A model generated the notes under the pieces. That model worked only from the letters and a program-made list of their open reading frames with translations, was not told the origin of the DNA and made no database searches. This document shows, one piece after another, positions 53,149-62,111 of a stretch of DNA of 64,000 bases. Numbering within the stretch: position 1 is the first letter of the stretch; each line of letters begins with the position of its first letter. Source of the stretch: an uncultured Paracoccus sp. (lineage in GTDB: Bacteria; Pseudomonadota; Alphaproteobacteria; Rhodobacterales; Rhodobacteraceae); assembly GCF_947487305.1 (NCBI RefSeq), contig NZ_CANKWH010000011.1, positions 82,638 to 146,637 of the forward strand. Reading direction: 5' to 3'. The position numbers and the translations under genes are program-made.

Positions 53149-54615
53149 TTACATCAGTTTGCGCCGCCGTGTCACCTCGATATTCAGGTCGGTCAGCTTC
53201 TTGCGCAGGGTATTGCGGTTTATTCCCAGCAAATCGGCACAACGCAGCTGATTTCCGCCGGTCGCGTCCAGCGCAATTTCCAGCAGCGGCTTCTCGATTT
53301 CCCGCAGGATGCGGTCATAGAGGCCCGGCGGCGGCAGTTCCTCGCCATGCAGGTCGAAATAGCGTTGCAGATGCGCCTCGACCGAATCCGCCAGCCGGGC
53401 ATCGGCGGCCGAGACCATCTGCGGCACCCGGCTGCCGCGATCCGGAATGCCGGGCGCAAGTCGGGGTTCGACCCGCGCCGAAAGCTCGGCCCCCGGCACC
53501 AGCGCCAGCGCCTCGCGCGTTTCGGCCTCGGTGATCTCGGACTGCGCGGCGGTCAGGGCCAGTCGGCGCATGGTGTTTTCCAACTCGCGCACATTGCCGG
53601 GGAAGGGATGCGAACGGATCAGCGCCGCCGCCCCGTCCGACAGGCTGCGGTCGGGCAGCCCCTGCGCCGCCGCGCGGGCCAGCAGATGCCGGGCCAGCGG
53701 CACGATATCCTCGATCCGCGCGCGCAGCGGCGGCACGTTCATTGTCACTCCGGCCAGCCGGTAATAGAGGTCCGCCCGCAGCCGCCCCGCCGCCAGATCG
53801 GCCTGCGGATCATGTCCCATGGTCGAGATCAGCCGCGGCGCCCGGCCCGGTTCGGGATCGGCCTCGAGGGTCTCGATCAGCCCGACCAGGCGCGCCTGCG
53901 CCGCCGGATCGAAGCCCGCCGGGTTCTCGATGATGACCGATCCCCCCACCGCCTGTGTCTCGATCCGGGCAAGCGCCGCATCCAGCGGATCAGCGGAACT
54001 CAGCACCACCAGCCCGCGATTCTTGCGGTCGGAAAGATCGTGGAAACTACGGGCGATCATTGACTTACCCACCCCCGCCTCGCCCGAGATGACCACCGGC
54101 AGATCGGCGTTCAGCACCCGGGCGACCATGCGGAACAGCGCCTGCATCGCCGGGGCATGGCCGATCAGCGGCATGGCCGGATCGGCGCTCGCCGCCCCGC
54201 CCTCGGGCGAAACGGTCTCGCCCGCGACCGTCGGCTCGCTGGGGCGGCGCGGGCGGCGCGACAGGGCCTGACCGGCCTTGCCCATCAGGTCGGGCAGGTC
54301 AAAGGGCTTGGGCAGATATTCGAAGGCATCGGCCTCGGTCGCGCGAATGGCGGTGACGATGGTGTTCTGAGCCGAGATCACGATGACCGGCAGGTCGGGC
54401 CGGGCCTTGCGGATTGCCGGGATGCGGTCGATGCCATTGCCGTCTGGCATCATCACATCGGTGATGACCAGATCCCCCCGCCCCTCGTCCACCCATTTGG
54501 TCAGCTGCGCCAGCGAGCCGGTCGCATGCACCCGGCAGCCCGCCCGGGTCAGCGCCTGGGTCAGGACGGTGCGGATGGTGCGGTCGTCATCGGCGATCAG
54601 AACGGTGCCATCCAT
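53149..54615 (-). CDS. ntrC: Nitrogen response regulator NtrC, sigma-54-independent type
   Basis: A 488-residue regulator. The receiver domain is normal (LIADDDRT, Asp in [12 protein letters not shown]). In the central domain Walker A GEAGVGKS is kept, but the stretch with GAFTGA is absent, and the Walker B segment reads [13 protein letters not shown], with Glu-Asn instead of Asp-Glu. The C-terminal Fis-like helix-turn-helix ([19 protein letters not shown]) is intact. The NtrC of Rhodobacter capsulatus also lacks GAFTGA and works with the housekeeping sigma factor. It is 21 bases downstream of ntrB. Confidence 0.95.
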   Translation of the reverse strand: MDGTVLIADDDRTIRTVLTQALTRAGCRVHATGSLAQLTKWVDEGRGDLVITDVMMPDGNGIDRIPAIRKARPDLPVIVISAQNTIVTAIRATEADAFEYLPKPFDLPDLMGKAGQALSRRPRRPSEPTVAGETVSPEGGAASADPAMPLIGHAPAMQALFRMVARVLNADLPVVISGEAGVGKSMIARSFHDLSDRKNRGLVVLSSADPLDAALARIETQAVGGSVIIENPAGFDPAAQARLVGLIETLEADPEPGRAPRLISTMGHDPQADLAAGRLRADLYYRLAGVTMNVPPLRARIEDIVPLARHLLARAAAQGLPDRSLSDGAAALIRSHPFPGNVRELENTMRRLALTAAQSEITEAETREALALVPGAELSARVEPRLAPGIPDRGSRVPQMVSAADARLADSVEAHLQRYFDLHGEELPPPGLYDRILREIEKPLLEIALDATGGNQLRCADLLGINRNTLRKKLTDLNIEVTRRRKLM

Positions 54616-54636
54616 GGTTTCGGTCCTTGTGACTGT

Positions 54637-55752
54637 CTAGGCTTTGGGCAATGAAATGCGGAAAATCGTGCGGCCGGGGCGGCTGTCCACCTGCACCCAG
54701 GCGCCGTGGTCGGTGATGATCTTCGAGACCAGCGCCAGCCCCAGCCCGGTGCCATTCTCGCGTCCTGAAACGAAGGGCTCGAAGATCTGTCCGGCAATGG
54801 CCTCGGGCAGGCCCGGCCCGTCATCCTCGATCTCGATCTGCAGCGGCAGCGCCCGGCCACCCGGCTCGGCCTCGGAGGGCGGCAGGCGCATGGCGTGGTC
54901 GTAATGGGTGCGCAGGCGGATGGTGCCGCCGCGCCGCGACAGCGCCTCGGCGGCGTTCTTGACGAGGTTGAGGCAGACCTGCATCAACTGGTCGGGATCG
55001 GCCAAGGCGGAAGGCAGCGAGGGGTCGTAATCGGTCAGGATCCGCAGCCCCTTGGCAAAGCCAACCTTGGCCGAACGGCGAACTTGTTCCAGCACGTCAT
55101 GGACATTGACCGGCCCCAGTTTCGGCCCGGTGGTGTCGCCAAAGCGTTCCACCTGATCCAGCAGCGCGACGATGCGTCGGGATTCGCTGACGATCATCTC
55201 GGCCATCTCGCGGTCCTCGGGCGAGGCGTTCATCGCCATCAGCTGCGCCGCACCGCGAATGCCCGCCAGCGGGTTCTTGATCTCATGGGCCAGCATCTCG
55301 GCCATGCCGATGGCACTGCGCGCGGCGGTCCGCACGGCGCGGTGCTGGCCATTGCGGTCATCCATATCGCTTGGAACGATCAAGAGCGACACCCCGTCCG
55401 GCACATCCGGTGCCGGGCCGGCATGGAGGGTGGCATAACGCGCCTCGTGCCGCCCTGCGCGGTCGCCGATCTGGAAGCAGACATGGGGCTGGAACAGCGC
55501 CTCGTCACCACGCACCACCCGCAGGGCCATGGGCGCGATCGACGGGTCGATGCGCAGCCGTCCGGCCATCTCCTCACCCTCCAGCGCCTTGCCGAGGGTC
55601 GAGCGGCGGGACAGGTTCAGCCAGATCTCGGCCGCGTCGTTCAGCGCCGCCACCCGCCCCCTGGCATCCAGCACCAGCGCCGGCAGCGGCAGGCCCAACC
55701 AGCCGCTGCCCGGGTCCGAGGCGGTGAAATCAGGGGGCGGCACGCAGGTCAT
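54637..55752 (-). CDS. ntrB: Nitrogen sensor kinase NtrB (GlnL)
   Basis: A 371-residue cytosolic kinase without membrane helices: an N-terminal PAS domain (LVLDARGRVAALNDAAEIW), the His box MLAHEIKNPLAGIRGAAQL, and the ATPase blocks NLVKNAAEAL, DDGPGLP and GTGLGLALV. It phosphorylates NtrC under PII control when nitrogen is short. The ATG overlaps the dusB stop (ATGA), giving the nifR3-ntrB-ntrC order typical of Rhodobacter relatives. Confidence 0.96.
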   Translation of the reverse strand: MTCVPPPDFTASDPGSGWLGLPLPALVLDARGRVAALNDAAEIWLNLSRRSTLGKALEGEEMAGRLRIDPSIAPMALRVVRGDEALFQPHVCFQIGDRAGRHEARYATLHAGPAPDVPDGVSLLIVPSDMDDRNGQHRAVRTAARSAIGMAEMLAHEIKNPLAGIRGAAQLMAMNASPEDREMAEMIVSESRRIVALLDQVERFGDTTGPKLGPVNVHDVLEQVRRSAKVGFAKGLRILTDYDPSLPSALADPDQLMQVCLNLVKNAAEALSRRGGTIRLRTHYDHAMRLPPSEAEPGGRALPLQIEIEDDGPGLPEAIAGQIFEPFVSGRENGTGLGLALVSKIITDHGAWVQVDSRPGRTIFRISLPKA

Positions 55753-56774
55753 GCGGCACGCCCCACGGGACCGTTCTGCGGATCACCCGGGGCATCGGCA
55801 AAGCAGCTGCGGATCAGCGCCAGCGTCGCTGCCGGGCTGTCGGCGCGCATCATCAGGTCGCGTCCGGGGGCGCCGTTCGCCTCGGCATACCAGCCCAGGT
55901 GCTTGCGGGCGACGCGCAGGCCCAGTTCTTCGCCATAGAGCGACAGGATGTCTTCGTAGTGATCGGCCACGGCCTCGGCCAGCGCCGCGCCCTGCGGCAC
56001 CTCGGGCGCGGGCGTGCCCCACAGCTCATGCGCGATCTGCGCCAGCCGCCAGGGCGCGCCCTGCGCGCCGCGCCCGACCATCACCGCATCGGCGCCCGAC
56101 CGCGCCAGCGCGGCACGGGCCGAGGCGGCGTCGACCACATCACCATTGGCCACCAGCGGCGGTCGCCCGGGCAGGTTCGCCACCGCCCGGATGGCGTCCC
56201 AATCGGCGCTGCCCTTGTAGAATTGCGCCCGCGTCCGGCCATGCACGGTCAGCATCTGCACGCCTGCATCGCTGGCCCGCCGCGCGAGTTCCGGCGCGTT
56301 CAGGCAATCGGCGTCCCAGCCAAGCCGCATCTTCAGCGTCACCGGCAGATTGACCGCGCCGACCACCGCGTCGATCAGCCCCAGCGCGTGGTCAAGGTTG
56401 CGCATCAGCGCCGCGCCGGACAGCCCGCCCGTCACCTTCTTGGCCGGGCAGCCCATGTTGATGTCGATAATCCGCGCGCCCATGCCGGCAACGATCCGCG
56501 CCGTCTCGGCCATGGCCCCGGCCTCTCGCCCGGCGATCTGCACGCTGACCGGCAGTGCGCCCTCGGTCAGCGCCTTGGCCCGCACCGCCGCGCGGGTCGA
56601 GGGGCGCGGCGTCACCATCTCGGTCGAGGCCACCATCTCGCTGACCAGAAGCCCCGCACCATGGCGCGCCACCTGCCGCCGGAACGGCAGGTCGGTGATG
56701 CCGGCCATCGGCGCAAGAAAGACCGGCGGGCCAAGCCGCTGGTCGCCGACAAGGATGGGGTCAGGCTGGGTCAT
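55749..56774 (-). CDS. dusB: tRNA-dihydrouridine synthase DusB (NifR3)
   Basis: A 341-residue FMN-dependent enzyme that reduces uridines in the tRNA D-loop. Visible are the FMN-barrel start LAPMAGITDLPFRR, the catalytic-Cys region INMGCPAKKVTG, TVHGRTRAQFYKG and the phosphate-binding VMVGRGAQGAPW. It heads the dusB-ntrB-ntrC operon, so expression of the nitrogen regulators is tied to it. Start at 56774 or 56783. Confidence 0.95.
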   Translation of the reverse strand: MTQPDPILVGDQRLGPPVFLAPMAGITDLPFRRQVARHGAGLLVSEMVASTEMVTPRPSTRAAVRAKALTEGALPVSVQIAGREAGAMAETARIVAGMGARIIDINMGCPAKKVTGGLSGAALMRNLDHALGLIDAVVGAVNLPVTLKMRLGWDADCLNAPELARRASDAGVQMLTVHGRTRAQFYKGSADWDAIRAVANLPGRPPLVANGDVVDAASARAALARSGADAVMVGRGAQGAPWRLAQIAHELWGTPAPEVPQGAALAEAVADHYEDILSLYGEELGLRVARKHLGWYAEANGAPGRDLMMRADSPAATLALIRSCFADAPGDPQNGPVGRAA

Positions 56775-56863
56775 GTCTCTCATTCACTCTGGGGGCGGCA
56801 CCGCTGCAAGGCGAGCGGGCCGCGCGTCCCTGCGACGTGATCGCCGGGACAGGTCAATGTTCA

Positions 56864-56887
56864 AATATGCGGCATCATGCCCATATT
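56864..56887. promoter_or_regulatory. Inverted repeat between dusB and sdaA
   Basis: AATATG (56864-56869) and CATATT (56882-56887) with an inner GGC/GCC pair form a dyad in the divergent intergenic region. It may be an operator for dusB-ntrBC or sdaA; no regulator can be named. Confidence 0.35.
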
Positions 56888-57002
56888 ATAGGCAATACCT
56901 GCAAGGGTCGAGTCGCTGCCGCCCGGCTCCGTGGTCGTTTTCCGGCTGGCAGAGACGGCGCTCGCGCCGCATACACTGGGCAGGTGGTGAAGGAGAAGCG
57001 TG

Positions 57003-58385
57003 ATGTTCCTGTCAGTGTTCGATCTGTTCAAGATCGGTGTCGGCCCGTCCTCGTCCCATACGATGGGGCCGATGGTGGCCGGATCGCGCTTCCTGCAATC
57101 TCTGCGCGAGCAGCCCTTCCGCGCCCATGGGCTGAAGGCCAGCCTGCACGGCAGCCTCGCCTTTACCGGCAAGGGCCATGCCACCGACCGCGCCACCATC
57201 CTGGGACTGGCGGGCTTCGTGCCCGAAACCATCGAGGCCGAGGCGGCCGAGGCGGCGCTGGCCCGCAACCGCGAAACCCGCGTGCTGACGCCCGAAGGTC
57301 TGCCGGAACTGGCGTTCGACCCCGAGGTCGACCTGCGCTTCGACTATGACCACGCCCTGCCCGGCCATGCCAATGGCATGACGCTGTCGGCCATCGATGC
57401 ACAGGGTGACGTGATCTATCACCAGGTCTATTACTCGGTCGGCGGCGGCTTCGTGCTGACCGAGGAGGAATTGGCAAGGAAGGGCGACGAGGGGCGGAGC
57501 GATGCCGTCTCCAGGGTGCCCTATCCCTTTGCCAGCGCCGCCGAGATGCTGGAGATGGCGAAGGCCTCGGGCAAGTCCATCGCCGCGATGAAGCGCGAGA
57601 ACGAGCGGGTCTATCGTAGCGACGCAAAGACCGACGAGGGATTGCGGCGGATCTGGCAGGTGATGCGCGACTGCATGGACCGGGGGCTGTCCACCGGCGG
57701 GCATCTGCCCGGCGGGCTGAACGTGCGCCGCCGCGCCAAGGGCGTGCACGAAAAGCTGATGGCCGAGCGCGGCATGAACCTGACCGCGCCGCATGTCATC
57801 AACGACTGGATGTCGACCTATGCCATGGCGGTGAACGAGGAAAACGCCGCCGGCGGTCAGGTCGTCACCTCGCCCACCAATGGCGCGGCGGGGGTTCTTC
57901 CGGCCGTCATCCGTTACTGGCTCGACCACGTCCCAGGCGCCAGCGAGCGCGACCTGCCCGATTTCCTGCTGACGGCGGCGGCGGTCGGCGGGCTGATCAA
58001 GCACAATGCCTCGATCTCGGGCGCCGAATGCGGCTGTCAGGCCGAGGTGGGCAGCGCGTCCGCAATGGCGGCGGCCGGGCTGGCCGCAGTGCTGGGCGGC
58101 ACGCCCGAGCAGGTCGAGAACGCAGCCGAGATCGCACTGGAGCATCACTTGGGCATGACCTGCGATCCGGTGCGCGGGCTGGTGCAGGTGCCCTGCATCG
58201 AGCGGAACGGGCTGGGCGCGATCAAGGCAGTCTCGGCGGCCAGCCTCGCCCTTCGGGGTGATGGCGAGCATATCGTGCCCTTGGACGCCGCCATCGAGAC
58301 CATGCGCCAGACCGGCCGCGACATGAGCGAGAAGTACAAGGAAACCTCGCTTGGCGGGCTGGCGGTGAACGTCCCCAACTGCTGA
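57003..58385 (+). CDS. sdaA: L-serine ammonia-lyase (L-serine dehydratase)
   Basis: A 460-residue one-chain iron-sulfur enzyme that converts L-serine to pyruvate and ammonia. The N-terminal beta domain has the family start [20 protein letters not shown]; the alpha domain has [30 protein letters not shown] and [12 protein letters not shown], in which the conserved Cys bind the 4Fe-4S cluster; the C-terminal Cys (VPNC) is the known tail ligand. AAGGAG is seven bases before ATG 57003. Confidence 0.96.
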   Translation: MFLSVFDLFKIGVGPSSSHTMGPMVAGSRFLQSLREQPFRAHGLKASLHGSLAFTGKGHATDRATILGLAGFVPETIEAEAAEAALARNRETRVLTPEGLPELAFDPEVDLRFDYDHALPGHANGMTLSAIDAQGDVIYHQVYYSVGGGFVLTEEELARKGDEGRSDAVSRVPYPFASAAEMLEMAKASGKSIAAMKRENERVYRSDAKTDEGLRRIWQVMRDCMDRGLSTGGHLPGGLNVRRRAKGVHEKLMAERGMNLTAPHVINDWMSTYAMAVNEENAAGGQVVTSPTNGAAGVLPAVIRYWLDHVPGASERDLPDFLLTAAAVGGLIKHNASISGAECGCQAEVGSASAMAAAGLAAVLGGTPEQVENAAEIALEHHLGMTCDPVRGLVQVPCIERNGLGAIKAVSAASLALRGDGEHIVPLDAAIETMRQTGRDMSEKYKETSLGGLAVNVPNC

Positions 58386-58496
58386 TCCGCGCGGCTTGGG
58401 CGGCGCTTCGCCCGCGCGGACGCTGCGGCCTTGCCCCGGCAGGCGGCATTTTGCTATCGCTGGCCGGACAGTGATCCCAGCCCGAAGGCAAATACC

Positions 58497-59048
58497 ATGA
58501 AACTGCGCCTCGCCGCCCTTGCGGTTCTGCCCCTTGCTCTGACCGCCTGCGAAGATGGGGCCATGACCGACCTCCAGACCAGCCTCGGCATGAAGCCCGA
58601 AGTGGCGGAGCAGCCTGCCACTCCCTCGGGCCCGCCCGCCGTCTCGCCACTGGACCAGGCGATCGAGGTCGCAGGCGGCGAACAGGTGGCCTCGGCGACC
58701 GCCAATGCCGAGACGCTGAACACCGTGGCCTTCATCGCGCGCGGCAACGAACCCTTCTGGACGGTCGAGGCCTCGGGCGAACGGGCGGTCTACAAGACCC
58801 CGGAAAACCAGAAGGGCCGGACCGTCACCGTGCGCCGCCTGACCTTCGCGCAGGGCGTCGAATTCGTCGGCACACTGGATGGCAGCGCCTTCGCGCTGAC
58901 CGTGCGTGGCGCCGATTGCGTCGATGACATGTCGGGCGAGAAATTCCCGATGTCGGCGACCTTGAAGATCGGCGGCCGCACGAACAATGGCTGCGCCGCC
59001 CCGGCAGCAGCCGCAGCGGCCGATACAACTGCCGCGCCGCAGGGCTGA
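58497..59048 (+). CDS. Small lipoprotein, COG3650-like
   Basis: A 183-residue lipoprotein with signal MKLRLAALAVLPLALTAC; Cys18 would be lipidated. A low-complexity linker is followed by a conserved beta domain with RGNEPFWTVEASG, the signature of the COG3650 group, and two Cys (GADCVDDMSG, NNGCAAP) that may form a disulfide. It ends in an Ala-rich tail. The function is unknown. The start at 58497 is decided by the lipoprotein signal. Confidence 0.82.
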   Translation: MKLRLAALAVLPLALTACEDGAMTDLQTSLGMKPEVAEQPATPSGPPAVSPLDQAIEVAGGEQVASATANAETLNTVAFIARGNEPFWTVEASGERAVYKTPENQKGRTVTVRRLTFAQGVEFVGTLDGSAFALTVRGADCVDDMSGEKFPMSATLKIGGRTNNGCAAPAAAAAADTTAAPQG

Positions 59049-59157
59049 GGGCTGTTGCCCATAGGTCGCGGGCTTTTGCCGAAGTGAAGCTGCGGGGTGT
59101 CCGACGCCCCGCGCGCCCGCTAATGTGGGCGAGATACCGACAGGAGATCCCATCCTC

Positions 59158-61311
59158 ATGCGCCATTCGCGTCTGTTCCGCCAGCTGCTGGCGACCACCT
59201 TGCCTGTCGCCCTGCTGGTGGCATCCGGCAGCCAGACGGCCCTGGCAGAGCCGATGATCGGCTGGGGAATGAACTCTTACGGCCTCCCGGGTGGGATTGA
59301 CACGCCGACCGCCGAGATGTTGCCGGATGGTACCCTTGGCGCGACCGTCGGCTATTCCGACTATTCACGCCGCAACACACTGGTGTTCCAGGCCTTGCCA
59401 CGCCTGACTGCGGCACTGCGCTATTCGCGGATCGACAACTACCAGATCGACGAGCGCGACTATCTGTGGGACCGCTCGTTCGATATCCGCTTTCAGGCGC
59501 TGGACGAGGACCCGGACGGCTGGCGTCCGGCTGTCGCCGTCGGCTTGCAGGATTTCATGGGCACCGGTGTCTACTCGGCCGAATATCTTGTCGCCAGCAA
59601 GACCATCACCCCGACGCTACGGGTCAGCGCCGGTGTGGGTTGGGGCCGCCTGGGTGGCGAGTTCCGCCCGCCCTCGGATGTGGGACAGGGCGGCAAGCCC
59701 AATTACAAGGACTGGTTCACCGGCCCGGCCAGTCCCTTCGCCTCGATCACCTGGCAGGCAACGGACAAGCTGCGGCTGGTCGCGGAATATTCCGAGGATC
59801 CTTATGCCCTCGAGGAGAGCGCAACCGGTGAAGAGGCGCCCGACAGCAAGATCAACCTCGGCCTGAACTATCGCATCGGCGACAATTACGAACTTGGCGC
59901 CTATACGATCGGCGGCAAAAAATTTGGCGCTCAGTTCACCGTGGCGCTGAACGCGCATCAGTCGCCCTTCCCGTCGGGCCTTGAGAAGGCCCCTGCCCCG
60001 GTCCGCCCGCGCCCCGCGCCGAGTGCCGATCCCGAAGGCTGGTCCGGTGTCTGGGCTAATGATCCGACCGCCCATCCGGCGCTTCAGACCTCGCTGGGGG
60101 ATGCGCTCGCCAAAGAGGGGCAGGTTCTGGAATCTATGGCAATCTCGGCCAACCGGGCCGAGGTTCGCATCAACAACACCCGCTATCTTCAGCAGGCTGA
60201 GGCGATCGGTCGCAGCGCGCGCCTGATGACCCGGGCGCTGCCGCCCTCGGTCGAGACATTCGTCATCACCTCGGTCGAGGAAGGCGTTCCGACCAGTTCG
60301 GTGACGCTGCGCCGCTCGGATGTCGAGCGGCTGGAGAACACCGAGGTCAGCCAGATCGCCAATGCTGCGGCGCTGACCGATGCCGATCCGCGCCCCGGTA
60401 ATCTGGTCATGACCCCCGGCCTCTATCCTCGGTTCCAGTGGGGTCTGCGTCCCTATCTGACCACCTCGATCTTCGACGCCGACGACCCTTTCCGCTATGA
60501 AGTCGGCGCGCGGCTCAGCGGCAGCTATGAACTTGTGCCGGGCTTGGTCCTGTCGGGCGCAGTGCAGCAGCGCGCGTTTGGCACGATCAAGCAGGAAGGC
60601 CCGGCCGACCTGACGCCCGAGGAATACCTCGCCCAAGGCACGGACATGAACGATTTCGGCGTGCCGCGCGTGCGCTCGGACACCCGCATGTATTCCAACA
60701 GCGACGGACCGGTCGTTCCCGAACTGACGCTGGCCTGGTACGCCAAGCCCACAGATACGGTCTATACCCGAGTCACCGCCGGCCTGCTCGAGCGTGCCTA
60801 TGGCGGTGTCTCGGCCGAAGCCCTGTGGAAGCCGGTCAATTCCCCGCTGGCGCTGGGGGCCGAGATCAACCGCGTGCGCAAGCGCGACTTCGAGGATGCC
60901 TTCAGCTTCCGTGACTACGAAGTCACCACCGGCCATGTCTCGGCCTATTACGAATTCGGCGGTGGTTTCACCGGCCAGCTTGATATCGGCCGCTATCTGG
61001 CCGGCGATGACGGCGCGACGGTCACGCTGACACGCGAATTCGCGAATGGCTGGCGCGTCGGTGCCTACGCGACCAAGACGAACATGAGCGAGGAATCCTT
61101 CGAAGAGGGGTCGTTCGACAAGGGTATCACCATCTCGATCCCGTTCAGCTGGGCCACCGGCCAGCCAAGCCGCCAGGAAGCAGGCAGTACCCTGCGTTCG
61201 CTGTCGCGTGACGGCGGTTCGCGGCTAGAGGTGAATGGCCGGCTTTACGACACCGTGCGCGACAGTCACTCGGGCAAGCTCTACCAAGGTTGGGGGAAAT
61301 TCTGGCGATGA
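59158..61311 (+). CDS. yjbH: YjbH-family outer-membrane exopolysaccharide protein
   Basis: A 717-residue exported protein with a signal peptide ending ALAEP and a body rich in alternating beta-strand segments, as expected for an outer-membrane barrel. The block GLPGGIDTPTAEMLPDG and the repeated G-x-N-Y-R-type strands are those of YjbH/GfcD (DUF940). Proteins of the yjbEFGH/gfc group act in exopolysaccharide or capsule export. The ATG 59158 has AGGAG upstream at a rather long distance. It overlaps the next gene by four bases. Confidence 0.88.
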   Translation: MRHSRLFRQLLATTLPVALLVASGSQTALAEPMIGWGMNSYGLPGGIDTPTAEMLPDGTLGATVGYSDYSRRNTLVFQALPRLTAALRYSRIDNYQIDERDYLWDRSFDIRFQALDEDPDGWRPAVAVGLQDFMGTGVYSAEYLVASKTITPTLRVSAGVGWGRLGGEFRPPSDVGQGGKPNYKDWFTGPASPFASITWQATDKLRLVAEYSEDPYALEESATGEEAPDSKINLGLNYRIGDNYELGAYTIGGKKFGAQFTVALNAHQSPFPSGLEKAPAPVRPRPAPSADPEGWSGVWANDPTAHPALQTSLGDALAKEGQVLESMAISANRAEVRINNTRYLQQAEAIGRSARLMTRALPPSVETFVITSVEEGVPTSSVTLRRSDVERLENTEVSQIANAAALTDADPRPGNLVMTPGLYPRFQWGLRPYLTTSIFDADDPFRYEVGARLSGSYELVPGLVLSGAVQQRAFGTIKQEGPADLTPEEYLAQGTDMNDFGVPRVRSDTRMYSNSDGPVVPELTLAWYAKPTDTVYTRVTAGLLERAYGGVSAEALWKPVNSPLALGAEINRVRKRDFEDAFSFRDYEVTTGHVSAYYEFGGGFTGQLDIGRYLAGDDGATVTLTREFANGWRVGAYATKTNMSEESFEEGSFDKGITISIPFSWATGQPSRQEAGSTLRSLSRDGGSRLEVNGRLYDTVRDSHSGKLYQGWGKFWR

Positions 61312-61964
61312 CCGGCACGATGATGAAAGGCGCCCTTGCAATCGCATTGCTCGGGCTTGCTGCCTGCGGCAACCAGTCGGCAGATGAAAGCGCATCGCCG
61401 CTTGGCGTGGCCGCTCAGGTCGCCCGTGACGCCCTGGCCGAACGCCGGGCTGCCAGCCAGCCGCAGGCCCCGGCGCGCACGCCCGAGCAGATGGCCGCCG
61501 AGGCTCTGCGGGTAAACCCAGCACCATTGATCCTGGCCGGACTGGAAGCCGCCGGTCGGACGCAGGTGATGGCGATGACCGGCCAGAACGGTGCCATGCG
61601 CACCTACATGACCCCGAATGAGCAGGCGCTGATTCTGCGTAATGGGATGCTGCTCGGCACGCGCGGGCTGGGCAATGACATGTCAGTGACCGAACCCGCG
61701 ACCGAAGCGCTGATTCGCAATCAGCGCTCGGGCACGGCGCAGCGCGTGATCCGCTACTATGCCGGTGACGGGCTGGAACGGCCGATGACCTTCAACTGCA
61801 CGGTCGGCGCAGGCCCCAACCCGGGCGTGATGGTCGAGAATTGCGAGGGGCTTGGCCTCAGCTTCCAGAACAGCTTCATGGTGCAAGGCGGCCAGATCCC
61901 GGTCTCGCGGCAATGGGCGGGGCCCGGGCTGGGCTATATCACCATCCAGACACTGCGCCCCTAG
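61308..61964 (+). CDS. yjbF: YjbF-family lipoprotein
   Basis: A 218-residue lipoprotein with the lipobox LLGLAAC, followed by an Ala/Gln/Pro-rich linker and a conserved domain (TYMTPNEQALILRNGMLLGTRGLGNDM) of the YjbF/GfcB group. It is translationally coupled to yjbH (ATGA) and probably works with it in polysaccharide export. yjbE and yjbG partners are not seen. Confidence 0.88.
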   Translation: MTGTMMKGALAIALLGLAACGNQSADESASPLGVAAQVARDALAERRAASQPQAPARTPEQMAAEALRVNPAPLILAGLEAAGRTQVMAMTGQNGAMRTYMTPNEQALILRNGMLLGTRGLGNDMSVTEPATEALIRNQRSGTAQRVIRYYAGDGLERPMTFNCTVGAGPNPGVMVENCEGLGLSFQNSFMVQGGQIPVSRQWAGPGLGYITIQTLRP

Positions 61965-62037
61965 AACCGCGCTCCCGAGAGGAGACAGAAAAACCCGCCG
62001 GGCCGCCCTGACGCATTCCGGAATTTGGGACATGGCC

Positions 62038-62065
62038 CAGCCCCGAACATATTTTGTCGGGGCTG
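62038..62065 (+). terminator. Terminator of the yjbH-yjbF unit
   Basis: CAGCCCCGA (62038-62046) pairs perfectly with TCGGGGCTG (62057-62065) around ten bases; CTCTTTC follows on the plus strand. It separates yjbF from the convergent esterase gene. Confidence 0.7.
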
Positions 62066-62111
62066 AGCTCTTTCAATCATTTTGACGGCTGTTTCAGTCG
62101 CGGTCGCACGT

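Noticed and set aside
56837..57349. Open frame overlapping the dusB-sdaA intergenic region and the sdaA start
   Set aside because: It is a shifted reading of sdaA; sdaA itself has a strong ribosome binding site and complete family motifs.
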